DNA from: Melioribacteraceae bacterium
GTDB taxonomy: Bacteria > Bacteroidota > Ignavibacteria > Ignavibacteriales > Melioribacteraceae
Length of the DNA: 64,000 nt
Assembly (NCBI GenBank): GCA_026983955.1
Contig: JALSTB010000029.1
Span: 1 to 64,000, forward strand
Reading direction: 5' to 3'
The notes beneath the pieces are model-generated. The model worked only from the letters and a program-made list of their open reading frames with translations, had not been told where the DNA came from and did no database searches. A program made the translations under genes and the position numbers. Within the stretch, counting starts at the first letter, position 1; the number at the start of each line of letters is the position of its first letter. Below, piece by piece: positions 19,179 through 31,150 of the stretch.

Positions 19179-19415
19179 CTAATTATTTAAACTTTCAATT
19201 GTTGTGCAAGGAAAAGTTTCAGCCAAATGGAACACTGAACCGGCACTATTACCCGGAAATTGGGCAGCATACGAATCAATCCAATTTCCATCTGCGGTAT
19301 AATAATCAATCCAATATAAATATGGAGCATTTTGATTAAAAATACAAGGTAAATCAAAATTTATAATATATTCTACTTCAACATCTCCAAAAGGACCGTG
19401 ATATTCAAGTTTCAA
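19179..19415 (-). CDS. hypothetical 78-residue ORF coupled to the M16 peptidase gene
   Basis: An open frame starts at a TTG that overlaps the M16 peptidase stop codon (TTGA) and ends 10 bases before the propeller lipoprotein start. The peptide is rich in Tyr, Asp and Trp (YLYWIDYYTADGNWIDSYAA) and reads like a folded fragment. I recognise no family. It could be a translationally coupled small protein or the remnant of a longer gene. Third positions look more AT-rich than in neighbours, which weakens the case. Confidence 0.4.
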   Translation of the reverse strand: MKLEYHGPFGDVEVEYIINFDLPCIFNQNAPYLYWIDYYTADGNWIDSYAAQFPGNSAGSVFHLAETFPCTTIESLNN

Positions 19416-20662
19416 GCAACATTTTGAAGGGTTTTTATATCTTTATTAACAATTACCGTTGAAAAATTATTTGCGAGGGATAAATTATCCATGTAACCGT
19501 ACAGCATATCGGCAGTAACCGACTCAATATCTTTGATTATCTCTTCCGGCATTTTAATTTCACCGTAGTAATGAAGGGAATGTGCAAGTTTTTGCATTCT
19601 GTTCGGAAAGCTTTCAAGCGATAAAATATATGAGCCTTTCAAATATTCTTTGGCCCTTTGCAATTCGGCGGTAGTAATTTTTTTGTCAGTTAAATTGTCG
19701 ATTTCTTTATAAATTAAATCCACTGCAAAAGGCAGTTTCTTTCCGTTTGTAGAAAGATAAATTCCGAATGCGGAAATTTCCATGTATGAGTTTAAGAATG
19801 AATTTACTTGGTAAGCAATACCGTTTTCTTCGCGCAAAGACTGAAATAACCTGGAACCGCTGCCTTCCCCCAAAATAACTGAAAATAATCTTGCGAGAAT
19901 TCTGTTTTTGCTGCGGTAGCCGTCCAAATATGAGCCCAAAATCAAATGAGATTGATTGATTTCCTTCCGGATGTGAATTTTTTGAGGCTGGTAGTGCGCA
20001 AACTGCCCGGGTTTCCGCAAATCCACTTTCCGGAAGCCGTTGAAAAATTTGTCAACCATCTCAACAATTTTCTCGTGCCGCAGGTTACCGCAAAACGAAA
20101 CAATCAAATTGTTTGCGCCGTAATTTTTTTCTATGAATTTGAATAAATCGTCCCGCTTGAAATTCATTACCGTTTCAACTTTCCCCAATATCGGCAATTC
20201 AAGTGAACTGTCTTTGAATATCAGAGATTCGAACTCATCGAAAATCAAATCTTCCGGGGAATCATGAGAATCGTATATTTCATCGCAAACAACTTGTTTT
20301 TCTCTTTTGATGTCTTCTTCCCGGAATACGGGGTTTTGTATAATATCGGAAAGCACCTCAAAAGTTTTTTCAAAATTTCCAGCGGTTCCGTGTGCGTAAA
20401 AACAAGTATATTCCTTTGCTGTAAAAGCATTAAGATAACCGCCCAACGATTCTATTTCAAAAGTAATTTTTTTAGCACTTCTATTTTCAGTTCCCTTGAA
20501 AATCATGTGTTCCACAAAATGGGCAATTCCGTTCAAACCGGCAGGTTCGTTCCTTGTGCCGGCTTGGAACCAAAATCCGAGCGCAAACGATTTAGCACCC
20601 GGTACGTTTTCGGTTACCACTTTAATTCCGTTGTCAAGGGCGGTCAGTTTATATTCTTCCAT
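19412..20662 (-). CDS. M16 family zinc peptidase (processing-peptidase-like)
   Basis: A pitrilysin/insulinase-family metallopeptidase of 416 residues, the single-chain ~45 kDa form related to mitochondrial processing peptidase. The inverted zinc motif HFVEH is at residues 48-52, with the downstream Glu in KQVVCDEIYDSH. The C-terminal M16_C domain contains the region GEGSGSRLFQSLREENGIAY. It has no signal peptide. It follows the aminotransferase gene by about 40 bases on the same strand. Confidence 0.92.
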   Translation of the reverse strand: MEEYKLTALDNGIKVVTENVPGAKSFALGFWFQAGTRNEPAGLNGIAHFVEHMIFKGTENRSAKKITFEIESLGGYLNAFTAKEYTCFYAHGTAGNFEKTFEVLSDIIQNPVFREEDIKREKQVVCDEIYDSHDSPEDLIFDEFESLIFKDSSLELPILGKVETVMNFKRDDLFKFIEKNYGANNLIVSFCGNLRHEKIVEMVDKFFNGFRKVDLRKPGQFAHYQPQKIHIRKEINQSHLILGSYLDGYRSKNRILARLFSVILGEGSGSRLFQSLREENGIAYQVNSFLNSYMEISAFGIYLSTNGKKLPFAVDLIYKEIDNLTDKKITTAELQRAKEYLKGSYILSLESFPNRMQKLAHSLHYYGEIKMPEEIIKDIESVTADMLYGYMDNLSLANNFSTVIVNKDIKTLQNVA

Positions 20663-20700
20663 TCGATTCCCGGTTCCGCAATTAAGTAATATTCAGCAAA

Positions 20701-21912
20701 TTATTTTTCATATTTTTCAACATAGTCGGCAAAGAAATTACCGATTCTTTCGTACGCTTTGGTCAAAATTTCTTCGTTTGGTAAAAACACAATTCTGAAA
20801 TGTTGGGTTCCGGGTACTTGTCCGAACCCGCTGCCGGGCACAACTACAACTCCTGTTTCTTTAATTAATCCGGCAACAAAATGGTTATCGGAATTTTTAA
20901 TATGAAGACGCGGGAAAGCATAGAATGCACCGCGTGGAATTTCGCAAGTAATTCCGGGAATTTCGTTCAACATTTTAACTGTTAAATCGCGGCGGCGGAC
21001 AAGCTTTTCCATCACGGTTTTAAGATGACTTTGATCACCATCGAGGGCGACCGGAATGGAATATTGAATCGGGTGATTTGCAGAAAGCCGTGAACGTAAA
21101 ATTTTATTTATCGCTTCAATGTAATCGGAAAGAACTCTACGGTTACCCGAAACTATTCCCCAACCGATTCTGAAACCCGGAGCGAGATAATTTTTCGACA
21201 GTCCGCCGAAAGTTATTACCGGCACTTCCGGATTGAGCGATGCAATGGAAACGTGAGTTTCACCGTCCATCAAAAGTTTATCGTAAATTTCATCGGCAAA
21301 AATCACCAGATTGTGTTCCAGCGCCAAATCAACTATTTGCTGCAATGTTTCTTTCGTGCTGTTGGAGCCGGTCGGGTTGTTCGGATTAATTAAAATTATG
21401 GCTTTTGTTTTTTCATTTATTTTACTTTTAATATCTTCAATATCCGGTTGCCATCCGTTGCTTTCATCCAGGTAATACGGATTTTCCACCATTTGCAATT
21501 TGCTTTGAATTGCAGTGTACAACGGGTAACCGGGTGTTGGTGTTAAAATATTTTCACCTTGATTTACCAATGCGGTCAAGCAAATATCAATTGCTTCGCT
21601 TGCGCCGGTGGTAACAAAGATATCTTGAATGTTGTTAATCCCTTTTCTTCCGGCTTCGCGCCGGATCGATTCCCTTGCTTCTTCAATTCCCGAAGAGGGT
21701 CCGTAACCGTTTTTATTTTCGAGCATTGCTTTATAACTTGCTTCAATCATCGGTCGCGGGGTTTCAAAATCGTAAATATTCGGATCGCCGATGTTCAAGT
21801 ACAACATCTCTTTCCCCGATTTGGCAACTTCATCGGCAATAAGTAAAACATCCCTTACCGCATAGGTAATGTTTCTTGTTCGCTCTGCAGCTTTGATTTC
21901 TTTAGTACTCAT
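20701..21912 (-). CDS. class I/II pyridoxal-phosphate aminotransferase (AlaA-like)
   Basis: A fold-type I aminotransferase of 403 residues. Key pieces are YLNIGDPNIYDFETP at the start, TTGASEAIDICLTAL (PLP phosphate site), INPNNPTGS, FADEIYDKL and the Schiff-base lysine Lys240 in FGGLSKNYLAPGFRIGWG. The sequence resembles glutamate-pyruvate (AlaA) and aspartate aminotransferases. A GAGGGAA ribosome site precedes the ATG. It lies just downstream of the receiver/ATP-grasp gene, so glutamate produced by the nearby GDHs could feed this transaminase; that link is an inference. Confidence 0.88.
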   Translation of the reverse strand: MSTKEIKAAERTRNITYAVRDVLLIADEVAKSGKEMLYLNIGDPNIYDFETPRPMIEASYKAMLENKNGYGPSSGIEEARESIRREAGRKGINNIQDIFVTTGASEAIDICLTALVNQGENILTPTPGYPLYTAIQSKLQMVENPYYLDESNGWQPDIEDIKSKINEKTKAIILINPNNPTGSNSTKETLQQIVDLALEHNLVIFADEIYDKLLMDGETHVSIASLNPEVPVITFGGLSKNYLAPGFRIGWGIVSGNRRVLSDYIEAINKILRSRLSANHPIQYSIPVALDGDQSHLKTVMEKLVRRRDLTVKMLNEIPGITCEIPRGAFYAFPRLHIKNSDNHFVAGLIKETGVVVVPGSGFGQVPGTQHFRIVFLPNEEILTKAYERIGNFFADYVEKYEK

Positions 21913-21933
21913 ATTTCCCTCATTATATTAATT

Positions 21934-24900
21934 TCAATTTTCACTGTCATTTGCTTTGGGTTTAATAATTATCCCGTGGTTTTTCCTTCCATTTATTTTA
22001 ACAGTTAAAGGATTTTTGAAATGAAGATGCTTCGTGTAATTTTTTCTGTCAACCGGCTCAATACTTTCCAGCCACTCCCAATCGAGGAATGAATTATTGT
22101 TTAAAGTATGAACTGTAAAATATCCGACCATTAAAGATGTAATGTTATGGAAAAAATGTGTGCCTTGCGAAGGTTGCACACTCATGTCTTCAAAATCGGT
22201 TTCGACAATCACTTTTGCACCCGAAATTTGTTCCCAAACGACGGGAATACCCAGCCAAGGATCGAGCGAACCCCAGCGGCCCATACCGACGAGCAAATAC
22301 GGTGCATTTTCCGAATTCAATCTTGTGTTGTACTGGCTAATTTCCAATGCGGTTTCACTGCTTTTTGCACGCAAAAAAGTCTTTCTGTCAACCATTACAA
22401 TATCGTGAATATCATTCATTACCCCGTGCCCCAACACCTGATCGCTTTCACACAGTAATTCTGATTTTTCCACATCCTCGATTTTTAAATTTTCCAATTC
22501 TTCTTGAATTACAATCGGACGAAGTTGAACAACACCAAATTCGTTTACGGGATAATTATTGTTTTTCAAATTAACTGCAAATTCAATTTCCACGGGTGTG
22601 CCCATGCCCCAATTGCCCAAATTCAATAATAAGTTCAGAATATCGGGAAGCGGAAAAATTTTATGACGTAAAATTGGCGCCATGGTAACCAACCGCATAC
22701 CGTTTCTAGCTATCCCGTCGTAAATCATATCATTTTCGGGTGAGTACGTTGAACCGACATAGTTCAATGTGCCATCTTTTTCCGCCACATCCAAAGTGTA
22801 CGATTCGATTAGCAAATCGCCGGTTTCTTTTTCGAAGTTTACTTCTTTATTTAAATTTAAAGCAAAAAACTCAGTCTGTGCGTTTTCCAAACTTTCACGG
22901 ATTGAATGAAATTGAAAAATATCCATTGGGTAGCGCGGACAAAAACGCACGCATTTACCGCCATCTACAACCGTTTTGCCCAGACCCAGAGCAACGCCCG
23001 CAATACCGTCTTGCGGTTTTTGTGGTTTGATCGGATAAAAATTGTAAGACTTGGCAACGCCGGAAATATCGGGATAGAACCTTTCGTCATGTTTTTTCCC
23101 GACCAACTTTTGCACTATTACCGCCATTTTCTCTTCTTCCAACCGGTAAGAGGTCATTCTAACGTATTCTTTTGCACGTTTGTAAAATGTTGAAGCATAA
23201 ACTTTTTTAATTGTAATCAATAATTCATTCAATCTTATCAGCGGGTTGGAGTTATTATTCGGCAGCATATACGTTTCGTAAATTCCCGCGAAAGGATGAT
23301 ATTGCGAATCTTCCAAAAGACTGGAAGATCTTACTGCAAGCGGAGTTGTAACGATATCCAAAAAATTTGCAAGTTCCGATATTATTTCGGAGGGGAAGTG
23401 TTCGGCTTTTAAGAAACGTTCCGTAATTTCCTTATCGTCCGTGCATTCTATTGAGAATCTTCTCAGATGGTTTTGCTCGAGGAATTGATCGAATACATCC
23501 GTTGCCACAATTACCGCAGGCGGTACAAATATTTCAACGTCGTTAAATTTATTTTCCAATTCATAATCGCTTAGCAAAGTATTGAGAAAACCTAAACCTC
23601 TTGCTTTCCCGCCGAGGGAACCGCCACCAATTCTTGCAATGCTGCGTTCGGGATTGAAATTCTCTTTATCGAAATAAGTGATAACTCCACGTTGCCGGAG
23701 TTGTTTGTATTTTTCTATTGAATTTATAAGATCCTTTCTCAAATCGTCGATGGTTTTATAGTCTTCAACTTTTCTGGGTCTTAAATATTCTGCCAGGCGG
23801 AATTCCGTCCGGGCTTTCAACCAATTGGAAAAATGATTTCTCTGTGCGTGGAAAACAATGCTTTCATCGGGTACAACTTTCAATAATTTCTGAAGTGAAG
23901 TCAAATCGTGTGCCCTGCCCACTTCTTTGCCGTCGGGCGTCCGGAATATAAAATCGCCAAAGCTAAAATATTCAAACATAAACTGTCTGAGTTCGTCCAA
24001 CAAAGTAAGAGAATTTTTCAGAATAAAGGCGCACTTTGCTTTATATGCTTCTTCCCTGTTCGATTCGTCGTTGGAGAGCAGCAATACCGGGATATCCGGC
24101 AGTTCCCGTTTTACGGCACGGGCAAATTTCACTCCCGCTTTCGGATCTTTAACGCCCTTGCGTGGAAAATCAACATCGGAAATGACACCTAAACAATTTT
24201 CTTTATAGAGTTTGAAATAATTCCATGCTTCTTCGTAAGTGCTGCAAAGCAGAATTTTGGGCCGGGCACGCATTCTCAAATATCTGTGTGTTAAGTTCAC
24301 ACCTTCCGATATAAGCCTGTGCGATTGATTAAAAAGTTCCGTATAAAGCAAAGGTAAAAATGAAGAATAATATTGAACATCGTCTTCGATAAGAATAATA
24401 TTTTGCACACCAACAATTCTGGTATCGTGATCTATGTTTAATTTATCTTCCAAGTATTTCACAATTCCGATGATCAATCTGAAGTCGCCTTGCCACATGA
24501 ACACCTTTTCAAAAACCCTGAGTTTTTTAATTGATTTAAGGTGTTCAAGTTCGCGTTTGTTATGTGTAAGAAGAACAATCGGAATATCGAAATGCGATTC
24601 ACGAATCAATTCCGCAAAACGGACGGCTTCCATATCTTCGATGTGAAGCGTTGTTATTATTAAGTCGAATCTTTTTTCGTCTTTTAAAAGTTGCAAAGCT
24701 TTTCTTGCAGTAGAAACCCTTGTCAATTCCGGAGTATGGCTTAGTTGCAAATCCCGGTACTCGTGCCGTAACAGTTCATAAAGCCTTCCGTCTTCTTCAA
24801 ACAAGTACAGGTCGTATAAACTTGAAACCAGAAGAATATCACGGATTCTGAAGCGCATCAAATTATGGAATGGCAGCGTCTTTTTCCCGAATCCGTATTC

Positions 24901-24963
24901 CACCCAAAACTTTTGCTTTCCTTTAAGTGATTTTTCGGTTTCGGTTTTAATCTTGTAGCTCAT
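21934..24963 (-). CDS. receiver-like / PEP-pyruvate-binding (PPDK_N) protein, copy A
   Basis: A 1009-residue cytoplasmic protein. Residues about 40-175 form a receiver-like fold lacking a normal phosphoacceptor (DLIITTLHIEDM). Residues about 187-325 form a second receiver with acidic EDD (193-195), candidate phosphoacceptor Asp263 in ISDVDF and Lys316 in FILKNS, with a ~50-residue insertion after the first strand. From about 445 a PEP synthase/PPDK N-terminal ATP-grasp follows (GGGSLGGKARGLGFL; PLAVRSSSLLEDSQ near 548). The last ~150 residues are a separate conserved region (LLVGMGRWGSLDPWLGIP). There is no phosphohistidine swivel or PEP-binding barrel, so it is not an ordinary PEP synthase. 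It closely resembles copy B at 26520-29513 throughout. A regulatory or phosphotransfer role linked to GDH is inference. Confidence 0.85.
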   Translation of the reverse strand: MSYKIKTETEKSLKGKQKFWVEYGFGKKTLPFHNLMRFRIRDILLVSSLYDLYLFEEDGRLYELLRHEYRDLQLSHTPELTRVSTARKALQLLKDEKRFDLIITTLHIEDMEAVRFAELIRESHFDIPIVLLTHNKRELEHLKSIKKLRVFEKVFMWQGDFRLIIGIVKYLEDKLNIDHDTRIVGVQNIILIEDDVQYYSSFLPLLYTELFNQSHRLISEGVNLTHRYLRMRARPKILLCSTYEEAWNYFKLYKENCLGVISDVDFPRKGVKDPKAGVKFARAVKRELPDIPVLLLSNDESNREEAYKAKCAFILKNSLTLLDELRQFMFEYFSFGDFIFRTPDGKEVGRAHDLTSLQKLLKVVPDESIVFHAQRNHFSNWLKARTEFRLAEYLRPRKVEDYKTIDDLRKDLINSIEKYKQLRQRGVITYFDKENFNPERSIARIGGGSLGGKARGLGFLNTLLSDYELENKFNDVEIFVPPAVIVATDVFDQFLEQNHLRRFSIECTDDKEITERFLKAEHFPSEIISELANFLDIVTTPLAVRSSSLLEDSQYHPFAGIYETYMLPNNNSNPLIRLNELLITIKKVYASTFYKRAKEYVRMTSYRLEEEKMAVIVQKLVGKKHDERFYPDISGVAKSYNFYPIKPQKPQDGIAGVALGLGKTVVDGGKCVRFCPRYPMDIFQFHSIRESLENAQTEFFALNLNKEVNFEKETGDLLIESYTLDVAEKDGTLNYVGSTYSPENDMIYDGIARNGMRLVTMAPILRHKIFPLPDILNLLLNLGNWGMGTPVEIEFAVNLKNNNYPVNEFGVVQLRPIVIQEELENLKIEDVEKSELLCESDQVLGHGVMNDIHDIVMVDRKTFLRAKSSETALEISQYNTRLNSENAPYLLVGMGRWGSLDPWLGIPVVWEQISGAKVIVETDFEDMSVQPSQGTHFFHNITSLMVGYFTVHTLNNNSFLDWEWLESIEPVDRKNYTKHLHFKNPLTVKINGRKNHGIIIKPKANDSEN

Positions 24964-25042
24964 AGAAGCAGAGACCTTTTTTCGATTGACTACTGAAAAT
25001 TAAGAATAAATATGAACTATTAGAAATTCCGGTGAGGTAAAT

Positions 25043-25077
25043 TTTAATAAAAAAGCCGCCCGTTAAAAGGGCGGCTT
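25043..25077 (-). terminator. rho-independent terminator after gdhA
   Basis: The perfect stem AAGCCGCCC/GGGCGGCTT (25053-25061 and 25069-25077) has a 7-base loop. On the minus strand it is followed by a T-rich tail. It lies 18 bases past the GDH stop and separates gdhA from the downstream receiver/ATP-grasp copy A. Confidence 0.9.
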
Positions 25078-25095
25078 GGATAAACAGATTTACAT

Positions 25096-26472
<1,377 letters not shown>

Positions 26473-26519
26473 TTAATTAGTGAATTAGTTTAATTTTATA
26501 TTTTTAATACTGAAACATA

Positions 26520-29513
26520 TCAGTACATGTCCATCCCCGGTTTAATTATTACTCCCTCGTTTTGCTTACCGCTTATTTTTGTTATTAACGGTTTATCGAA
26601 AACCAGATGCCGTGTAAATTCGAATTTATCTGTTTCTTTCTGTTCTTTTAACCATTTCCAATCCACGAAACAATTTTTGCAATTCGATTTAATGGTAAAA
26701 TAACCTATCCGGAACGCCGTAATGTTATGAAAGAAATGCGAACCTTGTGAAGGTTCCACTTTAAAATCCTTGAAACTCGATTCCACTATTACCGACGCAC
26801 CCGAAATTTGATCCCATGTTACGGGAATTCCGAGCCACGGATCCATACTGCCCCATCTGCCTACGCCAATTAATATATACGGCTTTTTCTCACCGGTAAG
26901 TTTTTCGTTAAATTTACTTATTTCGAGCGCCACATCTTTGCTTTTTGCCCTGTCGAATGTATCGGCATCTACCACCACAATGTCGTACACATCTTCAATT
27001 ATTCCGTCACCCAATACTTGAGAGCTCCGGCAAATCAGATTTTCATTTTTAACGTTTTTCAAATCTAAATCGATTGATTCTCGACTTAAAACCATGGGTC
27101 TCATTTGCAGAAGTGCGAACTCCATCGGTTCGCCTTTCGGAACCTTGGTATTCATTGCAAATTCAATTTCCACTTGCGTTCCCATTCCCCACGAACCATA
27201 ATGCAAAATGGTATCGAGTATTGCCGGAAGCGGAATAATATTGTGTTTCAGAATAGGGGCAAATGTAACCAAGCGCATTCCGTTTCTTGAAAGACCGTCG
27301 TAAATGGCTTCGTTTTCTTGTGAATATGTCGATGCAATATTTGCAAGTGTTCCGTCTTTTTCCGCAACATCAAGTTCATATTCTTTTACAAGGTTATCCA
27401 ACAAGTTCCGGTTATCCAACGAAAAATCGGCTGACAAATCCAAGGCATAAAATTTTTGTTGCGTGTTTCTCAATGTTTCCTTGGTTGAGTAAAATTGAAG
27501 CAAATGTTTCGGGTATTTGGGACAGAAACGGATTGAATTTCCTCCTTCAACGATAATTTTTCCAAGTCCGAGTGCCACGTGTGCAATTCCGTCCGTTGCT
27601 TTTTGAGGCGGAATGGGATAAAAATTATATGATTTGGCAACACCGGAAATATTCGGATAAAAACGGTTTTCGTAATGTGCGCCCACAATTTTCTGAATTA
27701 TTACCGCCATCTTTTCTTCTTCCAAGCGGTAAGATGTGGCTTTCAAGTAATCTTTTGCCCTTTTGAAAAAGGTGGATGCGTAAACCAATTTGATTGCCAA
27801 TAACAGTTCTTCCAATCTTTCTTCCAGATCTTCGTCTTGATTCGGAATCATAAAAGTTTCGTAAACGCCGGCAAACGGTTGAAATTGCGAATCTTCCAAC
27901 AAACTGGAGCTTCTGACCGCAAGCGGCACTTTCACGATGTGTAAAAATTCCATCAACTTTACGGTTACGTCGCTCGGAAATTTTTCGGCAAGGATAAATC
28001 TTTCAACTATTTTGGAGTCGTCTTGTTCATTAATTGCAAAATCGAACAAATCGTTTTCTTCAATAAATCTGTCGTAAATATCCGTTGCCAGAACAACAGC
28101 AGCGGGCACATAAATGTCAATTCCCTTAAATTTACCGGACAATTCCAAATTACTGATCAGGTTATTTATGAATCCGAGTCCGCGCGCTTTTCCGCCCAAA
28201 GAACCGTAACCGATTTTGGCAAAGCTGTTTTTCGGGTCGAATGTTTCTTTTGTAAATTCGGTTATCGTTCCTTGCTGCCTGAGTTCCAAGTAATGTTTTA
28301 TACTGGCAAGAAGCATGCTGCGCAGTGCTTCGGGGGATTCGAAATCGGATATTTTTCTGGGTCGAAGTTGATTGGCCAACCAGAATTCCGTGCGTGCTTT
28401 TAACCAAGTGGAGAAATGGTTTCTCTCGGAGTGATAAAGTATTGATTCAATCGGTACAACTTCGAGCTGTTGTGCAAGTTCACGTAAATTTGCCGCATGT
28501 CCCACCCTTTTGCCGTCGGGTGTTTTGAAAACAAAATCCCCGAAACTGAAATTCTCGATCATAAATTTTCTGAGGTCGTTAAGCAACCTCGGCGAACCTT
28601 TCAGTAAAAACGATGCGCCAATTTTATAAGCCGTTTCCTTCAATTCTTCTTGGGTCGATTGAAGCAGAACGGGAACATCTTCGGTAACGGATTTAATCCG
28701 TTTTGCCAATTTAATTCCGGCTTCGGGATCTTTTACTCCGTTATGTAAAAAATTAATATCCGAAATTACGCCGAGTATGTTTTGTTTATATTTTTCGAAA
28801 TAATCCCAAGCTTCCTCGAAAGTTGTACAGAGTAAAATTTTGGGTCGGGCACGCATCCTCAAAAACCGGTGCGAAGCGTTTACACCTTCGGAAATAAGTC
28901 TTTGAGATTGTTTGAAAATTTCCGTGTAAATAAGCGGAAGGTATGCGGAATAAAATTTAACATCATCTTCCACTAAAATAACCACTTGAACCCCGACGGC
29001 TTTGGTATCCCTTTCAACGTTTATTCTGTCTTCCACGGATTTGATTATACCGATAAGCAATTTATAATCGCCTTGCCAGATAAAAATTCTTTCGAAGATT
29101 GAAATACGCGGGTCGTTTTCTATTTCTTTTCTTTCCTGATTATCGTAGGCAAGCAGGATAATGGGAATTTTTATTCCGAAAGATTTTATTTCCTGCGCAA
29201 ATTGCACAACATGCATATCTTCAACGTGCATTGTTGTTAAGATTAAATCGAATTGATTTTCTTGCAGCAGAAGTTCAATTGCTTCTTTCGATGTTGTAAC
29301 GTGAGTAATTTCGGGGGCGTGGCTAAGGTTTAACGATTGGTATTCTTCTCTGATAAGTTCATATAATCTTCCGTCTTCTTCAAAAAGATAATTATCGTAA
29401 AGGCTGGATACCAGAAGAATTTCCCGGATTTTGAAACGCATCAGCTTTTGGAATTTTTTCACACGGGTGCTGAATGCATCCAACACTATTTTTTTTTGAA
29501 TATCGTCATCCAT
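26520..29513 (-). CDS. receiver-like / PEP-pyruvate-binding (PPDK_N) protein, copy B
   Basis: A 997-residue paralogue of the 21934-24963 protein with the same domain order. The first receiver-like domain is at about residues 30-165 (no Asp at the acceptor site: LILTTMHVEDM). The second receiver has EDD (182-184), Asp252 in ISDINF and Lys305 in FLLKGS. The ATP-grasp part begins at GYGSLGGKARGLGF, with PLAVRSSSLLEDSQ later. The conserved C-terminal part contains LIGVGRWGSMDPWLGIP. It is 39 bases downstream of the NAD-type GDH and 62 bases upstream of gdhA with no terminator in between, so gdhB-copy B-gdhA is probably one transcript. The phosphoacceptor, ATP-binding and C-terminal motifs are conserved in both copies, which suggests both are active. 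Confidence 0.85.
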   Translation of the reverse strand: MDDDIQKKIVLDAFSTRVKKFQKLMRFKIREILLVSSLYDNYLFEEDGRLYELIREEYQSLNLSHAPEITHVTTSKEAIELLLQENQFDLILTTMHVEDMHVVQFAQEIKSFGIKIPIILLAYDNQERKEIENDPRISIFERIFIWQGDYKLLIGIIKSVEDRINVERDTKAVGVQVVILVEDDVKFYSAYLPLIYTEIFKQSQRLISEGVNASHRFLRMRARPKILLCTTFEEAWDYFEKYKQNILGVISDINFLHNGVKDPEAGIKLAKRIKSVTEDVPVLLQSTQEELKETAYKIGASFLLKGSPRLLNDLRKFMIENFSFGDFVFKTPDGKRVGHAANLRELAQQLEVVPIESILYHSERNHFSTWLKARTEFWLANQLRPRKISDFESPEALRSMLLASIKHYLELRQQGTITEFTKETFDPKNSFAKIGYGSLGGKARGLGFINNLISNLELSGKFKGIDIYVPAAVVLATDIYDRFIEENDLFDFAINEQDDSKIVERFILAEKFPSDVTVKLMEFLHIVKVPLAVRSSSLLEDSQFQPFAGVYETFMIPNQDEDLEERLEELLLAIKLVYASTFFKRAKDYLKATSYRLEEEKMAVIIQKIVGAHYENRFYPNISGVAKSYNFYPIPPQKATDGIAHVALGLGKIIVEGGNSIRFCPKYPKHLLQFYSTKETLRNTQQKFYALDLSADFSLDNRNLLDNLVKEYELDVAEKDGTLANIASTYSQENEAIYDGLSRNGMRLVTFAPILKHNIIPLPAILDTILHYGSWGMGTQVEIEFAMNTKVPKGEPMEFALLQMRPMVLSRESIDLDLKNVKNENLICRSSQVLGDGIIEDVYDIVVVDADTFDRAKSKDVALEISKFNEKLTGEKKPYILIGVGRWGSMDPWLGIPVTWDQISGASVIVESSFKDFKVEPSQGSHFFHNITAFRIGYFTIKSNCKNCFVDWKWLKEQKETDKFEFTRHLVFDKPLITKISGKQNEGVIIKPGMDMY

Positions 29514-29552
29514 AAGGTTTCACAATTCAACCGCAGTTTGATTAACAAAAAA

Positions 29553-30902
<1,350 letters not shown>

Positions 30903-31050
30903 TCATATTTATAAAAAAATTGTGAATTAACCGTTGGATTTATCTTGCGGATAAAAGCGGAATTACGGACCGGAAACAATTTATTCAAAAAATATTTCAT
31001 ATTGTCTTTCCAGATAATTTTCGGCAACAAAAAAATACCTTTATATCTTA

Positions 31051-31079
31051 AACATATATTGTAAAAGATAGTTTAGCAA
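31051..31079 (-). promoter_or_regulatory. candidate promoter upstream of the NAD-type GDH
   Basis: On the minus strand TTGCTA (31079-31074), 17 bases and TATGTTTA (31056-31049) lie about 155 bases upstream of the GDH ATG. The match to the window's other promoters is partial. The long leader between them holds no obvious riboswitch. Confidence 0.35.
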
Positions 31080-31150
31080 GAAAAAATTTATAAACGGAAA
31101 AAATTTATCGGAGGGAAGAAAAATCAAAACGCAGGGCAAAAGGAAAAGTT

